From Thamnidium elegans (lineage: Eukaryota > Mucoromycota > Mucoromycetes > Mucorales > Mucoraceae): DNA of 64,000 bases. The translations under genes and the position numbers were made by a program. The notes under the pieces were generated by a model. The model was not told the origin of the DNA. It did not search any database and worked only from the letters and a program-made list of their open reading frames with translations. The DNA lies in assembly GCA_025201345.1 (NCBI GenBank), contig JAIXMG010000005.1:434001-498000 (forward strand). Direction: 5' to 3'. How positions within the stretch are numbered: position 1 is the first letter of the stretch; the number at the start of each line of letters is the position of its first letter. Below, one piece after another: positions 1 through 10,847 of the stretch.

Positions 1-103
1 TATGATCTCCGTTTCTATCTTTTTACTATTTTCTTATCTTCTATTTATATACTTTTTCCTTAATTTATATATATAAAAAAAAAAACTGGCGTGGGTATTA
101 CAG

Positions 104-1489
104 GATCCCAAATCCAACATCGACAATTGAAACCCTTTCTTCCACTTTTGAAACAATGTCCTCTAGTGAAGAAGTTATTCCTACAACTGATGCCGTAAGT
201 ACTCCCCCTTCCACTACTACTGCACCAGTCACGACAGAAGAACCTTCTACTACTTCTGTTGCCGTTACAACTACCGAGTCTTCTGTTGCTCCCATGTCAA
301 CAGAGTCCTCTGTAGTTGTTACGACGACCGAACCCCCTTCTTCTTCTGTTGATGTTGCTCCAACAACAACAACACCAGATACACCTTCCACTACAGAACC
401 CCTTCCCTCTACCACATCTGAACCTACTTCTGAACCTGTTATTACTTCCACTGAACCTATTACTTCCTCACCACAGATTTCAGAGCCTACGCAGCCACCT
501 ACTACAACTGAGCCTCCTCCATCAACAACACAACCACCTCCTTCATCGACGGTTGACCCTGTAACCACACCACCTGTTGAGACAACAACACCTCCTGCTG
601 AAACAAGTATCTTACCTACTTCAGATCCTGTATCCACTACACCTGAACCAACTACACCGGCACCTACTACTCCAGAACCAACGTCTGTACCATCTACTAC
701 TCCCGAACCAACACCTGTGCCATCTACTACTCCAGAACCAACACCTGTACCATCTACGACTCCAGAACCAACACCTGTACCATCTACGACTCCCGAACCT
801 GTATCATCTACTACTCCAGAACCAACTCCAAATCCTCCTACTTCTGAAAAACCTGAAATTCCACCACCAGCCACAATCCCAACAACTTCCTCGGCTAAGT
901 ATCGTACCACAAGTATCACGATCTCGACAGATATTACTACTACCACAGCTATTGTATCAAATGGTATTACAATTACAGTTACTACAGTTATCCCAACAAC
1001 GTAAGTTAAACCAAACTTTTTTTGGTTAAAAAAAAAAAAAAAAAAAAAAGTAGACTAACGAAGATTTATAGTACTGTGATACCAACATTGGCGTTAGATA
1101 CAAGTGATGGAGAAACACAACAAAACGGAGGATCAGCCACTGGTAGTATTATTGGTGGTGTTGTGGGAGGAGCAGCTGGGCTTGCATTGATTGTGGCCGG
1201 TATTGTATTATTTAAACGACGTAATCGAAAGCAAACAATCTCTCGAGAACAGCAACAAAGCCAAATGTACGACGATGAATTCTACGCAGATCCATACAGA
1301 CAAAACGAATGGAGTAACGGTGAATTTAATATGGCTGGTGGTGGGTTCCCAGGCACTGGTGAACAAGTCCAACGTATGAACCCACAAAACACTTCAAATA
1401 GTTTAGATGAAGAAGAAAACTTTTATAGATCACAACAGAATAAGAGAAAGTCTTGGTGGTCTTCTGTATCCACCATGTTTAAAAAATGA
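104..1489 (+). CDS. Ser/Thr/Pro-rich single-pass cell-surface (mucin-like) protein, 5' truncated by the window edge
   Basis: Exons 104-1000 and 1072-1489. A splice acceptor (CAG) at 101-103 and an open frame through 104 show that the start lies upstream of the window; the ATG at 156 is internal. The ectodomain of about 300 residues is nearly all Thr, Ser, Pro and Glu, with short imperfect repeats of the type TTPEPTPVPS around 650-830, as expected for an O-mannosylated wall or surface protein. Exon 2 encodes a Gly/Ala/Val/Leu membrane helix (about 1145-1215) followed by a KRRNRK stop-transfer motif and a cytoplasmic tail ending in Lys residues. The intron 1001-1071 has donor GTAAGT, a long poly-A run, a CTAAC branch site and acceptor TATAG. 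The architecture resembles yeast wall-stress sensors and mucin-like signalling proteins, but no sensor domain is visible in this part, so the role is inferred only. Confidence 0.75.
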
Positions 1490-1604
1490 TTATATATATC
1501 ATGTGATTTATTTTATTTTTTTTAAAAAAAAAAAATTGCTTTAATTGACTTTTTTTCTTTTCTTTTTTGCCCATTTCTTCCCACTTCTATTTACTTTTTC
1601 TCAT

Positions 1605-2083
1605 ATGACGAGTTTAATAAAAATTGAAAAGTCGGTAAAATTGTACAAGTGCAAAATATGCCTTGAAAAAGACACGATAAATCTGCTTATATCACCGTGT
1701 CAGTGCAAAGGCTCCATGTAAATATAACTTTTTCTCTCCTTTTTACTTTCTGAGATTAACAAACCTTTTTTTCTAAAAAAGAAAATATGTTCATCCTCAT
1801 TGTATGGCAGGATGGAGAAAAGCATTATTACGCACGGGTCGTGAAAATGACTTGTATCACTGTCAATTGTGTAAGCATAGACTATGGGTTAAACAAAAGA
1901 GACTTTGGGCTGCACTGTTACGATATAAACGTAAGTAATTGGAATTACACTTGGAATATTCTACAACTAACAAAATAAATAAATAATAATAGTCGCTCGG
2001 GCTATTGTTACAGTTTCTCTTTTAGGTTTAATATTAATTCCAGCAGGTAATACAAAGTAAACGTACAAGGATTTTCTAATAAA

Positions 2084-2121
<38 letters not shown>

Positions 2122-2938
2122 AGGAAGTATAATGAAAGCATTTATTCATTTTTCAGTCATGTTAACCAATTATCCTGGAGGACTAGCACAAGCATGGGCA
2201 ACCAACTCATTAACCAAATTAATATTTACCAGCAGCCAAACATCTATCATTGCATCATTTTCTTCTTCTGTATCATCCGCCAACACTGTTTTACAATCAA
2301 TTTCACCTTTATTGTTACCTGATACGGCAACTAACACTGCAACTACATTTAAAGTACTTTATTCCCCATTCCCTGTTTGTTTTTTACCTTCCAATGATTC
2401 CCACACCCTATTTTCCAGTCAATTGCTGTATTATGTCTTATTTCCTTTCTCAGACGACCGACTTTGGCAACTTATCTTGTGCAGACTAGAGCATTTTCAT
2501 CTAGGTTTCTTTTTATTAGGAAGTGTAAATAACATCTACTTTACATATAAGATATTAAACGATATGTTTAATATCGTATTGTTGGGAGATCAACAAGATA
2601 CAGATGATGATGATGATGATGATGATAACGAACAGCAGCAACAACTGGATAGTATCACTAGAAGACTATCAAAACTGTTAAAAGGCTTTTTACTGACCTA
2701 TTGTTGTTCATTGGTAATACTGTTTTGGATTCATTTTAATATATTTGCATTTCACGTGGATGCACATCATGAGTACACGTCAAGACAATTTGTTGCTGAA
2801 TTACCATTATGGACATTACGCTGGGTTACATTAGGCGTTGCTGTAGCCGATTTTGCGACACGAGGTGTCTATCGCTGGTTAAGTCGAATTACTTATAGTG
2901 TAGATCAAGAGGATGTTTTATCTCTGCCTGAAAACTGA
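1605..2938 (+). CDS. RING-CH (MARCH-type) membrane E3 ubiquitin ligase
   Basis: Exons 1605-1717, 1782-1930, 1993-2046 and 2124-2938 join in frame to 376 residues. The N-terminus carries a RING-CH finger: CKIC (Cys16/19), CQCKGS (Cys32/34), YVHPHC (His42/Cys45), Trp49 and a final CQLC (Cys65/68). The GSIKYVH signature is split by intron 1, which confirms that junction. Hydrophobic segments follow, first the exon 3 peptide (LLGLILIPAG) and then several in exon 4, giving a multi-pass membrane protein. An acidic DDDDDDDDNEQQQQ stretch lies near 2605-2645. The domain order (N-terminal RING-CH then membrane spans) is that of MARCH/Doa10-like ligases acting on membrane proteins; it is far shorter than Doa10. 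The long poly-T run at 2087-2119 is the polypyrimidine tract of intron 3. Confidence 0.8.
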
Positions 2939-3101
2939 TACCCCCCCCCCCTTTTTTTGTTCTATATTTAAATACACACTTTTTTATATATACATATATA
3001 AGTAAACCAACACACATACACATATTCACTAAACACACACAATATAATTTGTATTTTCAATTGAAGATTTTAATAGGGCTTTTTTTTTTAAAAAAAAAAA
3101 A

Positions 3102-4105
3102 TTAGTTAGTGGCTTCAACAGCAGCGGGAGTGGGAGCAACAACAGCAGGTCTGAAATCTTGAGCGGAAGGCTCGGTGATAGAGGCCTCATCCTTGGGTTC
3201 AAGGATGGTGACGATATCGGGAAGAGATTGCTTAGGACCGTTACGACCAGTAGGATCGTTATCCAACATGATCTTGACCTTGATACCCAAAACACCTTGA
3301 CGCAAGTCAACGTGACGAACGGCAGTGGTAATGTACTCACGAGCGGGGTTACCGGAGTGGATCATGAAACCATCAGCGAACTTCATGGCCTTGGCACGAG
3401 CGGCACGGACCTTACCAGAGACAACGACCTCACAACCCTTGGCACCAGATTCCATAACGAAACGGACAACACCATAACAGGCACGACGGACAGCTAAACC
3501 GTTAAGGAGCTTGAACTTGACAGACTCACATTGAGCAATAGCACAAAGACCACGGTTTTGAACACGTTCAGCGTAAAGCTCAACGGCGTTCTCGGGGAAC
3601 TTGAAACGCTTTTGAACAAGAGTGGTCAATTCACGAATACGACGACCCTTCTCACCAAGAACGTTTTGGGTGTGGGTAGCACGGATGATGATTCTACAGA
3701 AAAAATATGTATTAGTACAAAGCGTCTTGTCAACAACAAAAAACTGTCTATACTTTACTCAGTACGGGCAGGAGTGACACGGACTTCAACACCAGCATAA
3801 CCATCTTCGGCAAGTTCACGAGTGAAGAACTCGTTCAATTCGGCGTAGAAGACACCATCGGCGACCTATGCACACATTATAACGTTAATATATGGTTTTC
3901 GTCTGCAACTATATATTTTTCTGTCGAAATTCTAAATCGCAAAAAAAAAAAAAAAAAAAAAAAACTTACAAACTATAAAATAAAATAAAAACCAGTTAGT
4001 TACTTCCATCCATCCATCTATGCACTTTTCATGTAATGCATCCATGTAAATTCCTTTTTATATTACCTTTCTCTTCTTGGAGATCTGAGCTGCAACAGCG
4101 GCCAT
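3102..4105 (-). CDS. RPS3: 40S ribosomal protein S3 (uS3), with a probable 3-nt microexon
   Basis: Exons on the minus strand: 4105-4067, 3972-3970, 3865-3759 and 3693-3102, giving 246 residues. The protein matches uS3 along its length: ISKKRK start, [13 protein letters not shown], the KH-domain region ([15 protein letters not shown]), [15 protein letters not shown], and the conserved core through FMIHSG. It has a Pro/Ala-rich tail. Exon 1 ends after KKRK and exon 3 begins VADG; the residue expected between them (Phe in human, Leu in yeast) is supplied by TTT at 3972-3970, flanked by a TATAG acceptor and a GTAAGT donor. Both flanking introns (94 and 104 nt) have suitable branch sites. A small-subunit component of the mRNA entry channel, expected to be highly expressed. 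Identity is certain; only the microexon is inferred. Confidence 0.95.
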
Positions 4106-4324
4106 ATTGTATATCGATTAAAAAGGAGGGAAATCTAGCTTTTGCTGTTTGTCTGTTGCTTTTTGCCTTTCCCCAATCTCTCTTTTTTCGCAAGACGAAA
4201 ATTTTGGACCGGACTCTATTTAAACCCAGTTTTTCTTTTTTTTTTTAAAAAAAAAACGTCAAAAACTCTGTCTTTTAAAAAAAGACAAAAAACTTTTTTT
4301 ATTGAGGAAAAAGGGTTTTATATT

Positions 4325-6133
4325 TTATAGAGGAAAATCAATGCTGTACTTAATATTGGGCACCCAGTCTCTCGTATTAAAAACAATAGTAATTCTACGT
4401 ACATCTATGCATTCTATAGAAATACATAGTGCTGCTTTATCAATTTCTGATGAAAAGGGTTCTAAAAGCAGAGGACATTTTTCGAAGCGACCTTCCTTGC
4501 CCAAATAATAAACAGGCAGATCGTCTGCTTTTAGAAACGTCAAATAAATTCCATCTATGTTTGTGTGCTCGCAAAAATATGTAATACTATTAAACTTTGT
4601 ATAGGGCATAAAAATATCTACATATTTAATACTCGTATCCCTAAGAATACTAGAAGATTGATCTCTATCAACAAAGTAACCGCCTTGTATACACATGTCG
4701 GATATATAAGATACATAGCGAGACAAACGAGGGAGAAAGAGAGGACCAAACACTATACCTTCAAAAGTTACTTTTTCATAAACTCGTTCTTTCAATTGAA
4801 AATCAACACCAAAATTATGTAAAAGGGTATTGACAATTGAAAACCCACGCAAGTTAGGACAGTGGCGTAAAATATCAAAAAGAGTGATATCGCCGTTTCG
4901 ATCCATTTCCATTTCCTCTTTTATAGTCATGTCTATTTCCAAGTACAGAAGGTTGCATCCAGACTTTTCGATCAAACTAGTTCGTGGTAGCGTTGCTGTA
5001 GCGCCTTCGGCAGATGTTAGCTCAACGCAAAGTTTGACTTTTGTTAATTTTTTGATCCGTATGTCTACGGAAGAAGATCCGTCTTGTGATTCATACTTGA
5101 GACAGAGATGCTGTATCTTATTATTTTGATCGTATATATGGAGCATAAAATCATCTTGTGTTCCAGAAAAATGAAATAGTGCATCCGCGTTACGTATTTT
5201 GATCAGGTAATAAAACAATTGAGCAGCTTCAGCAAGCGGTAACAAGATCTCGTCATCACGGTATCTATTTTGAAATAAGACAATATCTTGGAGGTTAGGA
5301 AATACCTGCATAATATAACTAAACAATCTTCTGGTGAATAGAGGACTTTCAACGCGAAGCCGCTTGATTTGAGAACACGCATGTGAAATAACATTACGAT
5401 GAGTATCATTGACGGTAATATATCTCTCATTATCTTCAAAACATATATTGACAGCCTCAATAGATAAATGATTTTTCATTTGTTGGTCAACCGTGTATAT
5501 GTTGTTGTATTTGGTGAAGTCGAAACATACCGTGTCAATGTTCGGGAAATCCAAAAGCCTGTCTTCATATAACACCTCATTCATATCATAAATTACTACC
5601 TCGCGCAATGTTTGTCGCAGTCGAAAAGCGGCTGCATTATACTTTACCATACTGATATCATTATTTGAATAGTGGTTTAAAATAGGCATCACTTCCAGCT
5701 TTGTAAAGAATCCACGGCTTCTTTCTCTCTCGATGACTTCCCAAAGTATATCAACAATAAAATCATTTGTACATAGAATTTTTAAATTAGGGCAGTGCTG
5801 AGCTATACTTGTAACGGGCGAAACTAAAAGCTCGGGTGGATCCGCCTCAAAACATATATAAATTTTTTCAACCAGAACACCCGTATCACTGTTAATTAAT
5901 GTCCTTATAAATTTATCAAGCTTAGAAACATTTCGGAGAGCGGCACATCGATAGATTATCGACTGTGCTGCGGATGACCAACTCTTACAAGTAAGTTGAA
6001 GTTGCAGTACATCCTTTGTAAATATCTGGATTTGTTTATTAGCGATAGTTTCCGGTATTCTAACAGGTTTCGTTTCAAATTGACGAAATATATTTTCAAG
6101 TATTTCGGTAGGTAAAGATATCCAGTATGGCAT
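4325..6133 (-). CDS. F-box/leucine-rich-repeat paralogue 1 (intronless)
   Basis: A single-exon protein of 602 residues. The open frame extends 47 codons upstream to 6274, but those residues are low-complexity Phe/Lys and the five paralogues all begin at the equivalent of MPYWISLPTE, so 6133 is chosen as the start. Residues 5-60 form an F-box: LPTEILENIFRQFE, then LQLQLTCKSW and a final aromatic-rich helix (AAQSIIYRCA). The rest is an irregular series of Leu/Ile-rich repeats (for example HCPNLKIL, FPNLQDIVLF, HCPNLRGFSI), typical of fungal F-box-LRR substrate receptors of SCF ubiquitin ligases. It is closest to the next copy at 6448, sharing the GGYFVDRDQSS peptide. Substrate unknown; F-box assignment by pattern. 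Confidence 0.75.
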   Translation of the reverse strand: MPYWISLPTEILENIFRQFETKPVRIPETIANKQIQIFTKDVLQLQLTCKSWSSAAQSIIYRCAALRNVSKLDKFIRTLINSDTGVLVEKIYICFEADPPELLVSPVTSIAQHCPNLKILCTNDFIVDILWEVIERERSRGFFTKLEVMPILNHYSNNDISMVKYNAAAFRLRQTLREVVIYDMNEVLYEDRLLDFPNIDTVCFDFTKYNNIYTVDQQMKNHLSIEAVNICFEDNERYITVNDTHRNVISHACSQIKRLRVESPLFTRRLFSYIMQVFPNLQDIVLFQNRYRDDEILLPLAEAAQLFYYLIKIRNADALFHFSGTQDDFMLHIYDQNNKIQHLCLKYESQDGSSSVDIRIKKLTKVKLCVELTSAEGATATLPRTSLIEKSGCNLLYLEIDMTIKEEMEMDRNGDITLFDILRHCPNLRGFSIVNTLLHNFGVDFQLKERVYEKVTFEGIVFGPLFLPRLSRYVSYISDMCIQGGYFVDRDQSSSILRDTSIKYVDIFMPYTKFNSITYFCEHTNIDGIYLTFLKADDLPVYYLGKEGRFEKCPLLLEPFSSEIDKAALCISIECIDVRRITIVFNTRDWVPNIKYSIDFPL

Positions 6134-6447
6134 AGAGAAAAAGAAAAAGATGAAGAAGAGAGAAAAACAGAAAAAGAGAAAAGGGCTGCTTTTTTTTTGG
6201 GGATTGTAACACAAGTATAGATTCAAACACAGTTGAAGTCCTGATGGTACAAAAAAATTGCCATTATTATTCATTTCGTTATTCTAACAGCTTCACGCTA
6301 ACAGTAGAGACGTTCTTACTCTATGTAAATCGCCATATTATATCAAAAATAAGGTATAATTACTATAGTGAGTCTGGTAGCATGAATATCAATTGTCATT
6401 ACAGTATTAATATCTCTCATAGGGAACGTCAAAAATGAATGATGGGA

Positions 6448-8310
6448 TTATTTATTAGAATTAAAATCAAGATCATATTGAAAGTTATCAATATCAATGG
6501 TAATTTTACGTATATCTACGCATTTGATAGAAATACATAGTATTGATTCATTGTCTTTTGAAGAGAAGGGTTCTTTTGAAGAGGAGGGTTCCAAAGGTAA
6601 AAGATATGTGTCTAAACTGTCTTTCTTGCCATAGTAACAATCAGGTTGATCTTTTCCTGTCTCCAGCAGCGTAAAGTAAATTAAATCTACTCCGGTACCC
6701 TCATGAATATAAGTAATACTACCAAGCCTTGTATCAGGCATAAAAATATCTATATAAGTAACATTATCACCCCTAAGAATATTGGAAGATTGATCTCTAT
6801 CAACAAAGTAACCGCCTTTTATATACATGTCGGATATATGACACACATGACGCGATAAACTAGGAAGAAAGAGAGGACCAAACATTGAGTTATCGAAAAT
6901 TATATCTCCATAAACTTGTGTCTTTTGTTTCAATTGAAAACCTTCACCGAAATCGTATAAAAGGGTATTGTAAATTGTAAAATCACGTAATCTAGGACAA
7001 TGGTGTAAAATTTTAGAAAGACTACTATTACTGTTTCGATCAATTCCATCCCGCATATTTCGTACTAAGTTCATTTCATCGTATATTAAATTCATATCTA
7101 TCTCCAAGGACAAAAGATTATATCCAGACTTTTCAATCAAACCAGTGCGTGGTAGAGTAAGCGGAACACCTTCGAAAAAGGATACTTCAATATCCATTTC
7201 GCCTTCGATTGAATCTTTGGAATTTATTGTTAAATATGAAGGATCATTAACCATCCTATCGACCGATTTATACTCGAGAAGGAGATGTTGGATTGTATTA
7301 CTTTTATCATATACCTGAACCATGAAATTATTTTGTGATCCAGAAAAATGAAAATGTGCTCCTGCTAAGGGTATGTCCATAAGGTAGTGAAATAATTGAG
7401 CTGCTTCAGTAGATGGTAACAAGATCTGGTTATGGCACGAGTTACTATGAACCAAGAAGATATTTTCGAGGTTGGGAAATACTTCCATTATATAACTATA
7501 GAATCTCCTGGTGTGTACATCGCTCTCAATGTAGAGCCGCTTCGCTTGAGAAGAAACAAGGACACCCGTATGAGAATTTCTATCGTCGACAATAATATCT
7601 CTCTCATTATCTTCATAATATATACTTACATACTCGATAGATAAATGATTTTTAATTTGCTGATCAATCGTGTACATGTTGGCATATTTGGTGAGATCAA
7701 AACGTAAGGCCTTAATGTTTGGAAAATTCAAAAGTCTATCTTCAGCTAAATCCACATCCATATCACAGACTATGAGCTCGCACAATCTTTGTCTTAGTTG
7801 AGAAGCAGCCGAATTATACATTATTACACTGATATCATTACTTAAATTGCGATCTAAAAGAGGCATCACTTCTAACCTTGTCAAGAAACCATGGGTCCTT
7901 TCTCTCTCGATTACTTCCCAAAATTTATTGGCTGTATAAGAGCCTGAACATAAAGTTTTTAAATTAGGACAATGTTGAGCTATACTTGCAATAGGCGAAA
8001 CTAAAAACTCGGGTGAACCTCCAGTAAAGTTTATATATATTTTTTCAACCAGGACACCTATACCATTGTTGATTAGTGTGCTTATAAAAATACCAAGTTG
8101 AGAAACACTTTCAAGCACAACACATTGATATATTATCGACTGAGCTATGGGAGACCAACTTTTGCAAGTAAGTTGAAGTTGCAGTAAATCGGTTGTAGGT
8201 ATCAGGATTTCATCATATGAGAGACAATAAGGCGTAGAGATAGGTTCCGTTTCAAACTGACGAAGTATTTCGATAATTATTTCAGTAGGTAAAGATATCC
8301 AGTGAGACAT
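6448..8310 (-). CDS. F-box/leucine-rich-repeat paralogue 2 (intronless)
   Basis: A 620-residue single-exon protein with the family start MSHWISLPTEIIIEILRQFE and the F-box continuation LQLQLTCKSWSPIAQSIIYQC. Leu/Ile-rich repeats fill the remainder, including HCPNLKTL, FPNLENIFLV and HCPRLRDFTI. It is plainly the nearest relative of paralogue 1: blocks such as LLVSPIASIAQHCPNL, FHFSGSQ and GGYFVDRDQSS recur at the same relative places. It is somewhat longer through an insert near residues 340-400 and an acidic/Ser stretch (EPSSSKEPFSSKD) near the C-terminus. A 3' flank of about 55 nt (6380-6435) is shared with the decayed copy ending near 8570, which suggests duplication of gene plus flank. 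Confidence 0.75.
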   Translation of the reverse strand: MSHWISLPTEIIIEILRQFETEPISTPYCLSYDEILIPTTDLLQLQLTCKSWSPIAQSIIYQCVVLESVSQLGIFISTLINNGIGVLVEKIYINFTGGSPEFLVSPIASIAQHCPNLKTLCSGSYTANKFWEVIERERTHGFLTRLEVMPLLDRNLSNDISVIMYNSAASQLRQRLCELIVCDMDVDLAEDRLLNFPNIKALRFDLTKYANMYTIDQQIKNHLSIEYVSIYYEDNERDIIVDDRNSHTGVLVSSQAKRLYIESDVHTRRFYSYIMEVFPNLENIFLVHSNSCHNQILLPSTEAAQLFHYLMDIPLAGAHFHFSGSQNNFMVQVYDKSNTIQHLLLEYKSVDRMVNDPSYLTINSKDSIEGEMDIEVSFFEGVPLTLPRTGLIEKSGYNLLSLEIDMNLIYDEMNLVRNMRDGIDRNSNSSLSKILHHCPRLRDFTIYNTLLYDFGEGFQLKQKTQVYGDIIFDNSMFGPLFLPSLSRHVCHISDMYIKGGYFVDRDQSSNILRGDNVTYIDIFMPDTRLGSITYIHEGTGVDLIYFTLLETGKDQPDCYYGKKDSLDTYLLPLEPSSSKEPFSSKDNESILCISIKCVDIRKITIDIDNFQYDLDFNSNK

Positions 8311-8569
8311 TGAAAAAAGATGAAAAGAGAAAAAAAAAGCAGAAAGTGGTCCATAGTTATATATATATAAATTTCTTTGTTTTCTGACACAGAGAGGGCT
8401 CTTTATAAGCTATATATTTTACTACGGCTTCAAATAAACATTACATATATTTTTATTTTATATAGATCACTTTATGCTACCAAACCCAAGATGTATACTG
8501 ACGCCTGATTGCATGAATATCAATTGTCATTACGGTCCCTATGTATCTTATATGGAACGTCAAAAACTA

Positions 8570-8940
8570 ATATATATTTTATAGAATAGTTAAAAAACAA
8601 GATGGTACTGAGCTTTATTAATATTAATGGTAATTTTACGTACATTTATGCATTTAATAGACATACATAATGTAAGACCATAGTAAACAGGCTAATCTTC
8701 TCCGGTTTTTAATAACGTCAGGTAAATTTCGTTTATGTTCGTGTGATCATAATAAGTAATGTCACCAAACTTTGTATCGGACATATGAATATCTATATAA
8801 TCAATATTATCAACCGCAAAAAAATCGGAAGGTTGAAATCTATCGACAAAATAACAGTTTGTTATATTTATATTGGATATCTAAGATACATCTCATGATA
8901 AACTAGGAAGAAAAAGAGGGCCGATTATTGAGGTAAAAAA
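8570..8940 (-). pseudogene. C-terminal remnant of an F-box/LRR paralogue
   Basis: The minus strand encodes broken pieces of the family C-terminus: a stretch like YIDIHMSDTKFGDITYYDHTN, then NEIYLTLLKTGED, a stop, and a final KCINVRKITININ block. These align with the ends of paralogues 1 and 2 (MPDTRLGSITY, LTLLE, KCVDIRKITI). No N-terminal F-box or central repeat region is present upstream; the similarity stops in a poly-A/G run near 8940. It reads as a 5'-truncated, stop-containing copy. Boundaries are approximate. Confidence 0.65.
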
Positions 8941-9038
8941 AAAAGGGGGAGGGGGTTTATATGTTTGAAATTGTTACACAAGTTTATTTTTAACTTCTTT
9001 ATTAAACAAATAGTAGAGACATTGTTACTGTATATATA

Positions 9039-10847
9039 TCAAACCCAAGGCGTAACAATGATATTGAATCTTCCGGCGTTAATATCGATTGTTGTTACAT
9101 CTTTACATCGAACAAAGAGCGACAGACTATGCTTACTCTTCCGAGAAATTTCGTATTCACGCTCATTACATTTTTCATAGTAATCTTTGTTGCCGACAAA
9201 CCAAAATGTACTATTATCTACAGTCTTTACCAATTTTAAATAAACCTGTCCTGTATGTACATAATCACCATAAATAATGTTGACAAATTGAGTGTCTGGC
9301 ATATCAATTGCGATATTGGTATTATCATAGTTGTCTTCTATAAATTGACAGCTTTCCATTGTAAATGTACTTATATAGGATATATGGAATGATAAACTAG
9401 AAATAAACGAATAGTTGATTAAAGATCGATAGAATCCAACGTTGTCATTAAACACAAGTTTCTTTTTGTGTTGTAGACTTGTACCGAAATTGTATAAAAG
9501 AGCACATCGGATGTAAACAGTTTGTAAATTAGGACATTGTGTTAAGATATCGGAAAAAGTAGCGTCATTTATCAAATCTGTTACAATTGATTTCATATTT
9601 ATAACATTCATACCCATATCTACTTTTAAATACTTGAGATTATTTCCGGACTGTTGAAGCAAACCAATACGCGGTAAAATAGCAGGTTCATCTTGTTTAT
9701 AATAAATTCCAATGTCCATTTTTTCTTTTTCTTTTTCTTTTAGGTTAGATGATATCGCGATATAAGAAGGACATCCCATTCCATTAATTTGTTTATAGCG
9801 TAAGGAAAGATATTTGATAGTGCCACTTTTATCACAAACCTTGATTAAAAAACCACCTAGATCTAGGATCGGGATATAGGGGACATACACCGTGGGCATA
9901 TTGATCAGATAACGAATAAACTTAATAATCATATCGGTAGGTGCTTGAACTAACATTGGTACTTGTTTATCCGTAATCGGTTTAAACCTCAGGCTAATAT
10001 CGACCAGACAAGGAAACGTTTGCATTAAATAGCTATAGATTCTAGTGTCGTACAGAATATATTTAATTAAAAGCTGTTTAATATATGGAGAGATGTATAT
10101 AGGAGTGCAGACATCTATGGTCCAAACGGCTTCTTTATTGGTATGATAACCTTCGTACTGTAGCTCTATTGATCTAACTGATGAACAGTTTCCGATAATT
10201 TTACCAATGGTAAACACTTCTCTGCTATTATCAAATCTAATATATAAACTATGGAGTTTTGTAAAATATTTAAGTCCAATCTTTTCAACCATACTCGAAT
10301 TATCAATATACAACAACAGCCCACGTAATGTTGAATGTAACAGAAAAGATGCAATATGGTACATCTGATTGCTTTTAGGATATCGATGTTTTAGTGAAGG
10401 TATTAGCTCTAACTCTGAATGAGGCTTTTGTATAGCATTAAAACCTGGTTCGGTCCAAATTAAATTAATAATAGCAGGATCTAAGTAGATCCTTTTTAAT
10501 CCAGTGCAGGCATCAAGTAGGTCTGAGAAACAGAGTATCAGAGATCTGATTGCTTCTGTGTCATCTCCAAAATCTAAAACGATGTGTTCCACTAAAGTTC
10601 CAAACCCTTTATTCAGCACATTACTAATGAATCCTTTTATTTGTCGCTGATTGTGTAATATAATATATCTAAAGTTTTTGTTTCGTAATAATCTATACCA
10701 GGTTTTACAAGTAAGTTGACATTGTTGTAGATTTATTGATGGAATTGCTAAGTATCTTTCTGGGAAGAAAAACACTTTTTCTTCTTCTTCTAGATACCGA
10801 AAAATCACAAGTAAAATGTCATTAGGTAAAGAATACCAATCGACCAT
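9039..10847 (-). CDS. F-box/leucine-rich-repeat paralogue 3 (intronless)
   Basis: A 602-residue single-exon protein. The start MVDWYSLPNDILLVIFRYLEEE and INLQQCQLTCKTWYRLL define the F-box; Leu-rich repeats follow (CTGLKRIYL, FPCLVDISLR, QCPNLQTVYI). It carries the family block LPRIGLLQQSGNNLKYLKVDMG and the C-terminal MPDTQFVNIIY motif. It is more divergent from paralogues 1 and 2 than they are from each other and has a Lys/Glu run (LKEKEKEKMDIG) near residue 375. It ends the first minus-strand block; the next genes are unrelated GTPases. Likely an SCF substrate receptor, substrate unknown. Confidence 0.75.
   Translation of the reverse strand: MVDWYSLPNDILLVIFRYLEEEEKVFFFPERYLAIPSINLQQCQLTCKTWYRLLRNKNFRYIILHNQRQIKGFISNVLNKGFGTLVEHIVLDFGDDTEAIRSLILCFSDLLDACTGLKRIYLDPAIINLIWTEPGFNAIQKPHSELELIPSLKHRYPKSNQMYHIASFLLHSTLRGLLLYIDNSSMVEKIGLKYFTKLHSLYIRFDNSREVFTIGKIIGNCSSVRSIELQYEGYHTNKEAVWTIDVCTPIYISPYIKQLLIKYILYDTRIYSYLMQTFPCLVDISLRFKPITDKQVPMLVQAPTDMIIKFIRYLINMPTVYVPYIPILDLGGFLIKVCDKSGTIKYLSLRYKQINGMGCPSYIAISSNLKEKEKEKMDIGIYYKQDEPAILPRIGLLQQSGNNLKYLKVDMGMNVINMKSIVTDLINDATFSDILTQCPNLQTVYIRCALLYNFGTSLQHKKKLVFNDNVGFYRSLINYSFISSLSFHISYISTFTMESCQFIEDNYDNTNIAIDMPDTQFVNIIYGDYVHTGQVYLKLVKTVDNSTFWFVGNKDYYEKCNEREYEISRKSKHSLSLFVRCKDVTTIDINAGRFNIIVTPWV

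Noticed and set aside
98..946. Long minus-strand frame rich in Gly, Val and Ser
   Set aside because: It is the antisense shadow of the Ser/Thr/Pro-rich exon on the plus strand; its composition simply mirrors that repeat.
6133..6274. Upstream extension of F-box paralogue 1
   Set aside because: The extra 47 residues are low-complexity and absent from the five other paralogues, which start at the equivalent of 6133.
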